64,000 bases of DNA. Source: Neodiprion pinetum. Its lineage: Eukaryota; Arthropoda; Insecta; Hymenoptera; Diprionidae. The notes below the pieces were generated by a model. The model saw only the letters and a program-made list of their open reading frames with translations, ran no database searches and was not told the origin of the DNA. Below, piece after piece: positions 12,618-24,332 of this stretch. The stretch covers positions 4,617,283 through 4,681,282 of the forward strand of contig NC_060234.1 of the NCBI RefSeq assembly GCF_021155775.2. The letters are read 5' to 3'. The number at the start of each line of letters is the position of its first letter. Within the stretch, counting starts at the first letter, position 1. Both the position numbers and the translations under genes were made by a program.

Positions 12618-14053
12618 CTAATCATCATCCGAGTCATCAACTTTTGTGGCAGTTGCCGCTGGCTTCTGATCATCCTTGTAATGACGATACTCAGGTTTCA
12701 ATTCCCACATATTTCTGTGCGGGTTCTTCAAGTTGTAATTGCACACTTCATTCAAAATTTCTTTTAAGTAAACCTGTAAATCAATTTTTTCACGAATCAT
12801 TGCAAAAGTGTAATTCCCCAATTCTCGGAAAAATCGTATATGTCTGCAAAAAAATTTTATAAGATTGTGGCATAACTTACGATAGGCTGCCTGGTGATTT
12901 TGGCAAGGTCTCGAATATTGTAGTACTGATGTTTCTCAAATGCTGCAAATAGCATCTCTAATACCGCGTCTTTGTCATCTCTCATCTTCTTGCCTTCAGC
13001 CTTCTTCTTTTCGGCATATTCGATCTGTAAAAATAATGCAGATAAAATCTCCAAATAAAGACAAACAGAAAACACGGTAAAATTCTTCAACAATTACATT
13101 CATAACTTACGTTGTGTTTGTGATCAGATACAGGTTTGAAATTCTGTACAACCCTATCCAATTGTTGAACTTGCCTCTGAGGCACCGATGCTCGTTTTAT
13201 GCTTTCCAACTTAAGCTTCATGTAGCAGTTGTCAGCTAAAAATGTAATTTCGAATTTAAATTAACAACGCAGTCGAAGATTGGAAGAATATTTCAATCTA
13301 TTGAACTTTTCTGAAAATTTGCCACTAAAGTCAAGGTTCAACGATTCTGAATCACCCATACTTACCGTAAGGGCGGCATTCAAGTTTCTGCACTATTCTA
13401 CCCTCCATGTAAAGTTTTTCAGTCTCTGGAACAATAGCATCCGAAGTGCTAGCAGCTGTAAAAATCATTGGAATAGACAATTTAGTAGATGCATAGATTC
13501 AAGCCAGAGAATGCATGCTGCATTGTCCTAATTTATTAATTCGTACTTTGAGCAATTCTAGGATCAAAGTAATAATAGACTAGCTAATGGTTTTAGTGAT
13601 TTTGAAAGAAAAGCGTACAGCCACAAAAATTGTTCAAACTCACGTGTGACATGAGAAAATACACCCAGCATTTGACGAGTGACAGTAGTTACATCCAGCC
13701 TGTGTGCCTTTGGAATTTCCTCTTCCTCTCGTTCCTTCAGAGCTAAAACAGCTTCCGAAAGTCTTAGAGAAACTTCTGCTTTGGCCCCTGGATTTCTGCG
13801 GATAAAACAACCCTCATGATCAAGGGGAGGGTGTGGAGCGATGGAATGATTGTCATTTCTACAATCGTAAACGATCTTCGGTTAATTTAACATTTTTAAC
13901 AAACTTTGTGATTTTCAGCTTGCCAACTTCGATATCTCCGGAAGCCTTTTCCCACTTGTTCGCAATATATTTAGGAACCTTAACCAACCATACTCCTCGT
14001 CCTGCATTACTCAAATCTAATTCTCGGTCTGTGTGAGGAGGCGGTGCAGACAT
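12618..14053 (-). CDS. GTF2F2: General transcription factor IIF subunit 2 (TFIIF beta, RAP30)
   Basis: TFIIF beta pairs with TFIIF alpha and brings RNA polymerase II to the promoter. Six exons (13905-14053, 13644-13795, 13366-13455, 13111-13235, 12881-13024, 12618-12773) sum to 816 nt and 271 residues. N-terminal landmarks are LDLSNAGRGVWLVKVPKYIA and, after intron 1, NPGAKAEVSLRLSEAVLAL. KLYMEGRIVQKLECRP and ADNCYMKLKLESIK follow in the middle. The C-terminal winged helix runs from about residue 180 (EGKKMRDDKDAVLEMLFAAF, YNIRDLAKITRQP, YLKEILNEVCNYN, NPHRNMWELKPEYRHYK) and ends in an acidic DDSDDD tail. Intron 1 uses a weak donor (AAA followed by GTTTGT), chosen because it alone keeps the conserved frame. 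It lies tail to tail with the lipase gene and in the same orientation as POLD3. Confidence 0.95.
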
Positions 14054-14938
14054 GATACCTGAAAATAAAATATTTCAGTTTCCCTTCACGCATTCATCCT
14101 GGCAATGATGGGTCGAACGCTAGTTTCTGTCACCTTTAACCTAATTACTTATTGCATATCGGATACAAACATTAACTATCTCAAACCTAACCAAACTGAC
14201 TATTAAAGTGGCCCGATTTCAATATTGGCACTGCTTACCTTGTTGCAAATGGCCTCAATAATTATAGACTTTCAGTATTTAACGAGGCGAAATGAAGGGT
14301 AATACTCCGTTATACTTATCTTCTGTAACTAACTGTTTAAATAGAGGTAAAATAAATTGTACAACAGAAACACTTGCTTCTGATAGTCTGTTGTAAAAAT
14401 TGAAAGGACTACCTTTTGCGAAATTCTGGGGAAATTTAGTTATTATATTTGGCAGCAGTGAGAACGGCTTACCAGAAGAGTCAACGCCGGGCTTTTACAC
14501 GCATTCAAATATCGCGGTATTATTGTAAACCCCTACCTAAACATATCATGCGCATTAATTAACAAAAATAACAAATTTGTTCTTCGGTATGTACAGTTCT
14601 TGTGATTGCACAACTTCTACGTTCTGGATTCGTGAAAAAGAAGAAAGAAAAAAATAACGGGGTTTGATCAGGTAACAGGAAAAAAAAGATTACGACAGAA
14701 ACAAATATAATAGACGTAGAATTTATAAGTTTCCATAATTTGATTGTAAAGAAAGCATCGCTAATTCCTTATTCCTTTCCTTAATACGAATCAAAAATAT
14801 TCTATCTTTATTGCGAGTAATTTCATATTTTCCCGCTAAAATTCAGTAATGTACAGTATAGTTCACGTCTATGACTTGCATATATTCAACGAATATTTTG
14901 ATTCATCATTACAGTTACATTTTCCACGTATTAGTTAA
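14054..14938. other. Intergenic, POLD3 3' end to GTF2F2 5' end
   Basis: This 885-bp spacer should contain the GTF2F2 promoter and the POLD3 3' UTR, both on the minus strand. I see no additional coding or RNA gene. Confidence 0.5.
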
Positions 14939-16759
14939 CTACGACTTCTTGAAGAAATTAAGCAGCGATACTTGCTTCCGCTTGTTAGCAGTCTTTGCTG
15001 CAACATCAGCGGTAGAAGGTTTTGCAGCCTCTACCGGCATTTCCTCTTCCTTATCTGAACAACTTTCGTAAACGTATTCTTTTTGAGTGACAAAATACCC
15101 ATCTTCATCGACAAACGTTTTATCGACCAATTTCCGAACTTTGCGCCTCCCGCCTTCACACTTGACCAGAGGTGGCGAAGGAGAACTTTTAACTCTTTCA
15201 ACAACTTGCGGTGGTTCTTCAGAACTATCAGGTTCCTCAATATCATCCCTAGTCTCGCTGTCATCACTTGATTCGTCACTAGATATCACAACTATACGTT
15301 TTCGTTTCTTATTAGTATTCTCGCCCTTTGAAGAAGTCTTGCGTTTTTTTCCTCGTGAAGAAGATGCTACTTTTTTTTTATCGCCAGTTTTCCCAGAGCT
15401 GAGATTTTTCACCGCCGATTCTTGTTTGCTAACTTTTTCAGTCTGTGGTGATTTTTCTTGAAACTTTTCTACGTTGGCCTTTTTCGAATCGCTGCAACTC
15501 TCCACCTGTACTTTTGCTTCCTTGTCGCTGGTACTTGGAGGCTTTTTCTTTGCTTCAAACCATGCATTCTTTTTCGGTAAATTAGTTTTCGGAGATTTTT
15601 CTTTGTCTTCATTAAGTTTAGGCTTTTTTGAATCGCTAAAATTCTCCGGATTTTCTTTTGGCTCCTTGTTGTCCGAACTAATAGGTTTCTTCTTCTCCTC
15701 GAACCAGTTATTCTTATGGGGTGAAGTAGTTGTCAAACTACTGCTTGACGCAACAGGTTTACTCTTCACACCTTTCACAGATGTCTTTTCCTTGCTTTGC
15801 TTATCTATGGCCTTAGCAAAAAAATTGTTGAAGGCAGTTTTCTGTGTTTTTGCACTCGAATTAGCCGCTGCTGTTTTATTTGTGGTCGATTTAGCACCGG
15901 ACTCCTTGACATTCTTGGCCTGATCAGTAAGCTTCGACTCGGTATTCGCATTTGCCCGAACTTTCGGAGCTGTAATCTGAGTATTGTTTTTCATCTGTTT
16001 ATTCGCTAACAAGGCGCTACCCCAACGAAGAACTTCCATCTCATGATCAGACCTGAGAACAGACTGAGAAGAGTGGACAGCGCTCAATTGAGAATCGCCT
16101 TTGTCAGTAATGGCGAGTAGCTCTATCTCAGGGAGAGTTTTTTGCAAGCTGTAAATATGCTCGGATATTATTTTTTCAAATTTCTCCTTCGCAGATGCCA
16201 TATGATCCTCTTTGACGACCTCGACTCGCATCTCTCGCTCCTTGACGTATCCCATGAGCAGGAAAGTCGCACTGATTACATGATTTTTCTGCACTCGTTG
16301 AGTTTCCCAGTACTCGAATAACAGCTGCTTTGACAAATTCACGTGGATGCCTAACTCCTTGCTCAACCACTTGTAAGTAACCTGTTGACAAATATCTATA
16401 ATCAAAAATGAGATGATGTTTCAGAAAGAAGGGATGACGTCGAAAAGCAGTGACAAGAGCAGACAACTTGGAGTGAGATAAATCTCACTTTAACATTTAT
16501 TGCACTTAAGACGATATGATCTACGAAATAATGTTTCATATCGTTAGAATTGAAATACGAATGTCAAACTGTAAAATAAACATAAAAATATGTTCTAGGC
16601 TCAGCTAGGTTAGATTGTAAGTTAACAAGAGCAAATGACAGTAATTTAAATGTATTGTAATATCGCTGAATAATTATCTATAACAATTACTAATTTGTCG
16701 TCGTCGTTAATGTAGCCCGCAAGAGCCTCCAAGTAAATATCAATTTGTTTCCGAATCAT
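14939..16759 (-). CDS. POLD3: DNA polymerase delta subunit 3 (POLD3/p66)
   Basis: POLD3 is the PCNA-binding accessory subunit of replicative DNA polymerase delta. Exon 1 (16691-16759) encodes MIRKQIDIYLEALAGYINDD and three more residues, and exon 2 (14939-16381) continues from VTYKWLSKELGIHVNLSKQL, the conserved winged-helix segment. Together they encode 503 residues. The N-terminal ~130 residues match the family domain (YSLQKTLPEI, SAVHSSQSV). The rest is Lys/Ser-rich and disordered, and ends in the PCNA-interacting box QVSLLNFF (about 493-500). The tail also holds a degenerate internal PIP-like KTAFNNFF (about 204-211) and a duplicated ~43-residue module (about 246-288 and 294-336), each copy starting with N-x-W-F-E. 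The exon 2 acceptor at 16381 was preferred to an upstream one because it joins exon 1 in phase 0. It is divergent to WDR91. Confidence 0.92.
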
Positions 16760-17092
16760 TTTGTAAAAATGTTGTACGTTTTGTATACTCCGTTATTGGC
16801 TTTACGTGAATCCCGCGACAATTTTACTTGCGATACAATTTGAACTAGGGAATTTTTATGACCGACGTTGCGCACACTGATTAAAAACCGCGAGCGGAAA
16901 GCGGGCAAAGCAAATTTGTAGCGCTATGTTAGGTTCCATGGTTGCCAAATTAGAGATAATTCGTATGCATCGGAGGGATGCATTCTGCATTGTTGCCACC
17001 AAGTGGAAAATGGCTGGGTTATAACAACATAGAGCTGTCATTGTCTCGAATATTGAACAGTTGAAACAAAAAAACTTTCTTATTTATTGAAA
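16760..17092. promoter_or_regulatory. Bidirectional promoter region, POLD3 / WDR91
   Basis: Only 333 bp separate the two outward-facing start codons. The middle is more CpG-rich than its surroundings (for example GCGAGCGGAAAGCGGGC near 16890), which fits a shared TATA-less housekeeping promoter. Transcription starts cannot be placed from sequence. Confidence 0.55.
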
Positions 17093-19819
17093 ATGTCTCA
17101 TGTCCAGTATGTAGATGAACTCGTTAAGGAATACTTGTTATTCAGAGGGTTTAGTCAGACGTTAAAAGCCTTCGATAACGATCTTAAAGCTGAAAAGGAG
17201 AAGGGATTTAGAGTAAGTGATGCATGACGTTTTGCCCCTCTACAATTATTTAACAATAACAGACGAAAACTATCGCATCAAATCATCGATATCTTCACAC
17301 ATACGTATCAGATTAGGATCTTATACAATTATCAATGAGAGATCAAAATCCAAAACGAGATACAAAACATTCAAATTGCTGCATATATTTAGCGATGAAT
17401 ATATTGCTATGAAATATCACAAATATATACTTTTTCTTTCTCTTCCATTGCACCTTATAGAAGCAAAATTATTATTTACAGGTCGACAAAATAGTTGATC
17501 AGCTGACACAGTACATATACAACTACGATCTAAATGCACTGAGAGAATTATGGGGCCATTTGGATTTGAGAATGTTTTCTCGTCTTGAGAATCATTTCAC
17601 ACCTGGTATAAGAAAGCTGGAAAATGCTGTATTGAAAATGTACCTGGTTAACGCGGCGGTTAACAACAAACAGGATCGTATCCAAGAGTTTTTTATTAAA
17701 ATGGCACCGGAGCTCCAGGGTCATAGTGAATGGAAGGAATGGTTCGGTAAGAAAAGTGTTTAGCTTTAGTTTTCAGTATTACCAACAGATCAATTGACTC
17801 GTTATTCACGAAACGAAATTTGTGCATCCACAGCGCTGCCATTTATTAAAAATCCCGAAGATAATCCTGTTTACTCGGTTCACTTCAGCAGGCAGTGGCA
17901 AGACACCATGCTCGTTTCGTTGCACAATTTTTTAGCTACAATATTCCAAGTGAGTATTATTCAAAGGATGTGATGAGAGAAGTAATACAAATCAAATCAA
18001 AACGTAGATTGTATCTATTTTTTTTTGTCTCAGTGTATGCCGCAGCCGACGTTGCTAGCTATAGATGAAGATTCGGTAAGACTTAAGCGTCTCCAGGAGG
18101 AAAATGACACTCTGAAACAGAGACTTGCTGATGCGGTCAAACCAGAGACAATATCGGATGTTAATGCAGGACCTGTACCTCAACATCCACCAATCATGGA
18201 TGATTTTTATATCATAGCTCAGTAAGAACCAAGATCTCGACATCTGAATCCAACAGAAATAATCTCAAAAATCGGTACACAAGTGCGTAACGATTAAATG
18301 ATTTTCCTCTATTTCAGAGAATCACCTTTAACAGAGAATCCGAAGACGCTGAAAAACTTGATAAGAAATATAGGTGGCAGCTCTAGTCCCGTACTTGGTA
18401 GAAAACCTATAGTGAGTGTTAAAAAACAGATGGAAACTGAACAGATCACCAAGAGACTAAACACAAAATGTAGAATAAATTCGCTAAGCAAGTCAGAAGC
18501 TGTTGCCAAGAGAAGTATCAGCTGTGATTCAAGATTGAATAGTTCTAGGAAGAGAGATTCTTCCATAGACGCGGCATTTGAGAGAAAAAATAAAGAGAAA
18601 ATCGACGCCAGCTACATTCTTCTTAGTCAGGTGAGATTGATGCACAGCAAATAATCGAATGCGAGTGATTTTAAATATTCTTTACTGTCTAAAATGTTCC
18701 TTCGTTTTAACAGGAAGAATACACTGAACACAAAACGTCAATTATTCAATGTAAGAGCAACGCAAGTGGTTCTTACGTCGCGACTGGTGACGCAGATGGA
18801 GTAATTAAAATATGGACACCGATTCCGTCCCCAAAGTAATCAAGAAAATGCAATATCGTTACAATTATAGCATACATTGCTTATATTTTGCCAACCGACA
18901 ATTCATTTTCCAGAACAGTCGCCACTTTCACATCAACAACGGCAAATTCCAATAATGCCATAACTGCTCTAGATTGGATATCAAAGAACGAAAGATACTT
19001 TTTGCACGGAGACAATAACGGAATAATTCAATTGCACGATACAAGGGATAGTAAAAGATTATGGGAAATCCATCACGAAGGTTCCCGAATTGTAACGTTG
19101 ATATGTAATCCAGCCGAATCTACTTTTGTCTGTTCGGTGCAAGGTTCGGTGTCAGATTCCAGTGAAGGGAAACTACTGCTCTACGATATAAAAACAAGGA
19201 AACTAGAAAGAACTCTACCATTAGACCAAAACTTGACTGCCCTCTGTTCCACGTTCAATCACAATGGACAGCTATTGATAACTGGTCTATCTAACGGTAA
19301 TATCGTTATGCACGACTTGAGGAGGAACGAAATAATAGATAATTTTAACTGCCATTCAAGTCCAGTGATTGACATCGAGCTGATAAACGACTTCACGAAT
19401 ATTTGCGCCCAAAGCGAAGACGGTAGATTATGTCAAAGAAATTTAAATCAGACAAACAAAAATACGTGGGAGATGAAAATTAAGGTGGAAAAAAATTCAG
19501 TACATGGAAAGCTATTCGCTTTTGACCAAAATGGGAGTCACATGCTGATTTGCACACAATCGGGCGGTAACATTTACAAGGTAAATAAAGTTTTACATCT
19601 CGGTGATTTTTTTCCCCAATTCTCTAACTCCATTGTTCGTGTGTTTCCTTAATTTATTGTATAATTTTTCAGATGCCACCTGGTACACAAAAAGTATTGG
19701 AACTTGGGGGCCATAATGGCACGTTATGCTGCGACTGGTCGACGGCAAATCAATCTGGAACCTGTATCACAGGGGGAGCTGAAGGGAAAGCCAGAGTATC
19801 GACTCTACTTTCACCATGA
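17093..19819 (+). CDS. WDR91: WD repeat-containing protein 91 (WDR91)
   Basis: WDR91 acts on endosomes, where in animals it works with WDR81 and Rab7 to restrain PI3-kinase activity and drive early-to-late endosome conversion. Eight exons (17093-17212, 17482-17746, 17834-17949, 18034-18221, 18318-18630, 18714-18835, 18914-19580, 19673-19819) give 1938 nt and 645 residues. The N-terminal helical region has VDELVKEYLLFRGFSQTLKA and LWGHLDLRMFSRLE. A short coiled coil (KRLQEENDTLKQRLADA, about residues 180-196) follows, then a Ser/Lys-rich linker. The C-terminal WD40 domain starts near residue 335 (GSYVATGDADGVIKIW) and continues through LLITGLSNGNIVMHDL to GGHNGTLCCDW and GGAEGKARV. Length and order fit the family. 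It lies tail to tail with SUPT3H. Confidence 0.93.
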
Positions 19820-20824
19820 TATAAAAGTAAGATAAGCCTCTGTGTACATTCGTAGGGCAACTAGAAAATTGTACCGCAGATGATTGTGCCTATCTGAGAT
19901 AAAGAATTCTGTCAATAGTAGACAAGTAGTAGTTTTTAAAAAAAATATACCATTTTATTAAAACTACGCGTATTTATAGAAAAGGGTTGAACAAATGTTG
20001 GTAGTCATTGTTAAAAACCTTGGACATGAAATCTTAGTTCAAACACGTGATTGGACAACCACAAAAGAAGCTATTATGGATTTCGATTGGACGACCATTT
20101 TCAAGTAGACAAGTTTTTTAAAGAGAAAATAGTTCTCAGGTGTTATTTCTTAGGCAATAATAAATTGTTACTGAAACAGTATTGAAACAATTTAAAAGAA
20201 ATACTTTAAAAACCTCGACAAGCCGTAATTTATAAAATTAGGGTAGTTTGTAAGCGGTTGAATGTTTTAAAATGTTATCGATATGTTTAATAATAATGAT
20301 AATTCGTCCAAACATAATTGACAAAATTGTATAGTTCTAATATAATAGATTTGTGGTCAATAATCAAAGGAGGAGGATACACAAATACACGTTGAATATA
20401 CCTATATTGTAAATCATGACATATACTGTGATGCTGATAATGATCTTTGCATAATTGTAGATAAATTTTATTACACGACTGAAAAATAAAAAGAAACAGA
20501 ATATTGTAAGCATGTAAATCGTGAATTTTGTAAAATACGTAACAAGAAACTTCCAAAAGTAGTCATTACTTTTCTTTGTATTTTTATTCCAAATCTAGCG
20601 TTTTTCCTCAAATTATAATGTAGTACGTACGATGCTCTGTAATTTTAGAAATATACACTTGATATCATGATTATTGAGTTTAATGAGTAATATAGAACAA
20701 AATCGCAGTCATATATTGAAATATAAAACGGCCGTGGCTCGATAACAATAAATAAACTGAAGCTATTATCAACATCAACCCTGCAATTATTTTAATACAA
20801 GCTCGTACCTCCGCAGCCTATGTC
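19820..20824. other. Convergent 3' region, WDR91 and SUPT3H
   Basis: About 1 kb between two converging stop codons. It should hold both 3' UTRs. The minus frame at 20287-20556 has no family resemblance. Confidence 0.5.
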
Positions 20825-22450
20825 TCAACAAGCAAGTAATTTTGGGTGCAGCGGACGCAGAGATGATCTGTAAAATGGCCCTGTAATATCCAGCTGTGGT
20901 GACCAATACCTCCTCAATGCCTCATTTATTTCCGACGGACTGATTGGCTTTATTACGACTCCCTGTAATCCAAGAGATTATATAATGGAACGCGGCCAAT
21001 TATTTGTGACACAGGTAAAGGAGAAGAAATCCATAATCTCGTTTACCATATTATGCTGATAAGGCTTGTAGGTATAGGGATTACAGTGGTTTAGTTTAAG
21101 CCTTTCAATAGCGTCTCCATGAATCTTACTCTGATCTTGTCGGACCACAAGCGCCAAGTCTATAATTTGCGCGACAGTTTCGTAAGCGAGATAGCTCAAA
21201 ATTTGGTAGCCTTGTTTTGATATTTTCACATCATCTGTAAGCGTTGAAGATTCGATTTATGATTAGATACTGAACAGAAAAAAAATATATGTATATACTA
21301 GAATGGTTTTTTTTTTTTCTTCTTACATAAACTTCGAAAAGTTAGTTTTGAGCCTCAAATTAAGCCTCGTGAAACCGAAGCTCGGTAGCAAAATTCTAAA
21401 AGTTTAGTTCGAGTGTTTGAAAAATTCAAACCGGATGAGTAACGTTTTAGAATTTTGCTATAGAGTTCCAGTTTTACGAGACTTCGTTTGAGGCGAAAAA
21501 CTAACTTTTCAAAGGGTACATAAGAGAAAGTAACTTAAAAAAACCAACCTGATCTATACACATAATATGGTTGAATTCACTTTACCATCCGGGCATACCC
21601 AGTCGCTGAATTTGTGTCGCTGTTTGTTATTTGTGAAGGAAGCGTGCCGTGCCTTTGAGTATTCCACATATTGAATTTCATCCATTTTTCTAGTGACCAT
21701 CTCTGCCCTGATCAGTCTGTTCTGTTTAACGATATCAAAAGTGCTTCTATTTTCGAGTAATTCCCCTGTATTGTCGATCAATTGAATGAAATCATGATAA
21801 GGACGTTTTCGCTTTGTCAAAACTTCGCCACCGTCAGCCTCGAAAAAATTCCCCATACTCTCTGGTTGAACCGTCTTGTGCATTATTGCTCGCAGCTCTT
21901 TTACTTCTGAAACAAAAAGAAAACAGATCAAATTGGAGGGATGTATTTAGTTTACAGAGATAGATTCACAACGTACCAAAATTAATAAGACATCAATGTA
22001 AGAAAAATACCACTTGCCTAGGTACTTCAACAGCCGTTGAACCTTGACCTTATCTTTGCGCATGAGAAAAATAAAATCTTCAGGTGTTATTATTCTATTC
22101 CCTCGCCTATCAGCAACTTCGCACGCCCTGTAAACGATTGCTCGCATTTGGTGCAGTACGACATCCTCGATTATTTTTGCTGACTCTAACAGCGGGGCTG
22201 AACTGTCGCCAAATCCATGCATCATTTGACGGATTTCTAACCAGAAAATAACCATCAGCAATGTGGAGAAAATTGGATAATAGATAATGAACGAGCCTGC
22301 GGTATGGATTTCATATTCTTATGTCACAAACATAACCAACAGAATTCTACCTTCTTTATATTTATGTATACGTATATAATAAATTTATATATTTCACTCA
22401 CCCGCTGTGTAGTTGATTGGTTCATTTTTAACGTCAGGTACACTTGTCAT
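20825..22450 (-). CDS. SUPT3H: Transcription initiation protein SPT3 homolog (SUPT3H)
   Basis: Spt3 is a SAGA subunit carrying two histone folds in one chain; in yeast it helps deliver TBP to promoters. Five exons (22402-22450, 22018-22236, 21586-21906, 21047-21234, 20825-20962) total 915 nt and 304 residues. The first histone fold includes EIRQMMHGFGDSSAPL, VLHQMRAIVYRACEVADRRG and ITPEDFIFLMRKDK. The middle has DFIQLIDNTGELL and FSDWVCPD. The second fold includes LSYLAYETVAQIIDLALVVR and, in the last exon, ISPSEINEALRRYW. Intron 2 begins GC (G then GCAAGT), and only this donor keeps the frame across KYL-EVKELR. The exon 4 donor (ATG then GTAAAC, phase 0) skips a readable tail that would otherwise lose the conserved C-terminus. 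Intron 3 carries an inverted repeat. Confidence 0.92.
21319..21530. repeat. Inverted repeat in SUPT3H intron 3
   Basis: Arms of roughly 85 bp (about 21319-21404 and 21443-21530) are imperfect reverse complements. Shared pieces are AAAAGTTAGTTTT, GCCTCAAA, CTCGT and AGCAAAATTCTAAAA. It looks like a decayed fold-back element. Confidence 0.75.
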
Positions 22451-22594
22451 TTTTAAAGTAATTTTAATGTTTGTTTACGTTTTGTTGTCTCTTTACAAAC
22501 ACAAATTGCTAGTAGCAGACATCACATCGGCAGGTGTTCCAACCACTCTTGTTCCAAGTCTGTTCTAGGGTAGTAACCCTAGAATCTAAATGTT

Positions 22595-22607
22595 ACTAGA
22601 TGGCAGC
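22595..22607 (+). promoter_or_regulatory. CTCF-like motif (variant)
   Basis: ACTAGATGGCAGC resembles the insect/vertebrate CTCF core (YAGRKGGCRS). It lies about 145 bp upstream of the SUPT3H start codon. A motif match alone does not show binding. Confidence 0.3.
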
Positions 22608-23439
22608 GAAATCTAAAATAATAACGGCGCCTAGTGTCAGGCAGTTCTCATTACATGCAGTCATTACATATTCTGTGTCCAGTAGCCGCACATAATGCTA
22701 TCTATCATCATAATTGCAAGACTTGCTATGCTGTACCCTTCGCTTTTTGCTAAATTCATTTCTGATATTACCTGCTCTAGTGGGCAACCGTGCAGCTCAA
22801 CCTTGAGTGGGGACTGTTTAAAGGTATTGTCGTTGTTTCGGCAAAGTATCGAATTAGTCAAATGTGTGTCTCGCGACACTCAAAATCGTCCTCACGCATG
22901 GACGCGCACTCGCGTGCAATGTTTACTAATTGCCGTCTCTGCGTCAAATCTCGCCGCTTGCCAGTCTCGCGACTCAAAACAAATCAGCAGCTGTATCTCA
23001 TGTATTGTCTACTGTCTCAATATCATGTATGTGTGTAATCTATGTATTCTCTCGCTCTGTAAACCTGTAAACCGTCAGTCTGCGCAACGTTCTCTTGCGA
23101 TACTGTCTGTATCGCCGCATCAAGATCGATGAAAACCTCGCTTATCGTTAATCATTATCACTCTCCATGTCAACATCATTTCGTTTCATTTACTCTTGTC
23201 CTCAATCACTAGTTCGCGGATGCTATGTCGATGATCCATATCTTTTTGCCATCTCTCTAAACAGAATGGTATAAAATATTTTATTTTGCATATTTAATTT
23301 TATCCTTTAAAAAAATCCTTAACCCCTTGTGACATTTCTGTAACAAACTAAATAAGATCCTAAAAAATCCATACGGAACGTATTAATGACAAGTCCTTAA
23401 ATGACATTTATTTTAAAATTTGGTTAAAAATAACGGTGC

Positions 23440-23706
23440 CATGGCCACCATTATGCGGCTGCAGCCGTCTGCTTGTGATGTTCAATAGAAACATCCGCAT
23501 TAGCGCAAGGGACACAAAGAAAACTGCAGAAAACCTTTGGTCCGTGTGGCTGCCGGACCGAGTTCAAACTTCAACCCGCCAATTCGGCGCCTGAATGACG
23601 TGGCCCGTCTTACAATTTTGGCGAGCTACCGTGAAAGGCTGGGGATTTGAACTCAGATCCTCCCGTTCCGTAGTCTTTGACGTTACACGCTACGCTACTA
23701 CGGCCG
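23440..23706 (-). mobile_element. tRNA-derived SINE-like element
   Basis: Read on the minus strand, the element starts near 23706 with a tRNA-like head. TAGCGTAGCGTG resembles a polymerase III A box and GAGTTCAAATCC (23643-23654) a B box, about 40 bp apart. A moderately GC-rich, non-coding body of about 200 bp follows and ends in an AT-rich stretch near 23440. The head does not fold as a proper tRNA gene (no anticodon arm could be placed), so a SINE is preferred to a tRNA. No family could be named. Confidence 0.55.
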
Positions 23707-24039
23707 GTAATATAAATCAATTGTTTGGAGGGCAAAAGCCCAAAGATTTTATTGATGGACTATTTGAAAATTGAAAATTTAAAAATCCAACTTATTTATC
23801 TGATAGTGCAGCAAAAAGATTTATAAAAGTTATGTGTATGTTATCGGATTATTTATATATTAGTATGGCATTTAATAAAGGTTGTAATGATGATATTAAG
23901 AGTGAACCATCGTGATGTCTTTTATTTTTCTGACACTACCACATGTGCACGCGGACGAGTGGATTTCGCAACGTGAATTCTCAAAGACGAGAGCATACTT
24001 TTCAAATGTTTTGTGACGATATGATTCCTTATTCAAAAT

Positions 24040-24250
24040 TGTTGTGGGTGAAATAGCAGTGGAAGATTACAGTTAAATCGAAAGTAACGAACAAAATTAT
24101 TATAAAATATTCCGTCGTCAGCTGATACACGTATTCACACACTCTCAACGTCAACATGGCTACGGCTGAAACGCCTGCGATAGCATTTCGCTTGTTTAAC
24201 GATTCACGGCACTTAGATACCACTGGAATTTATTTCACCCACAACAAAAC
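24040..24250. repeat. Short element bounded by ~20-bp inverted repeats
   Basis: TTGTTGTGGGTGAAATA near 24041-24057 reappears as its reverse complement near 24227-24246, with a nearby shared CAGTGG. The roughly 200-bp segment between could be a small MITE. The tiny open frame inside it, starting CAACATGGC near 24156, is only 34 codons long and is not called. Confidence 0.45.
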
Positions 24251-24332
24251 AGCAGCTCGAATAGGTTAATTGCAGCTCCGTTGTTGGTTAAGCTCTATTT
24301 ACTGATATTTTACGTTGCAAAAATTCAGTGAT

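Noticed and set aside
15087..15923. Plus-strand open frames of 124 and 149 codons
   Set aside because: Antisense of the Lys/Ser-rich POLD3 tail.
22562..22584. Small palindrome TTCTAGGGT-AGT-AACCCTAGAA
   Set aside because: Exact but short, no T-run for a terminator and no neighbouring gene that it would explain.
22695..23132. Overlapping plus frames of 145 and 82 codons in a CpG-richer patch
   Set aside because: No recognisable domain. Could belong to a non-coding transcript divergent from SUPT3H, but nothing supports a protein.
24156..24270. Small frame with a good start context (CAACATGGC)
   Set aside because: Only 34 codons, overlaps a short inverted-repeat element, no downstream exon could be joined.
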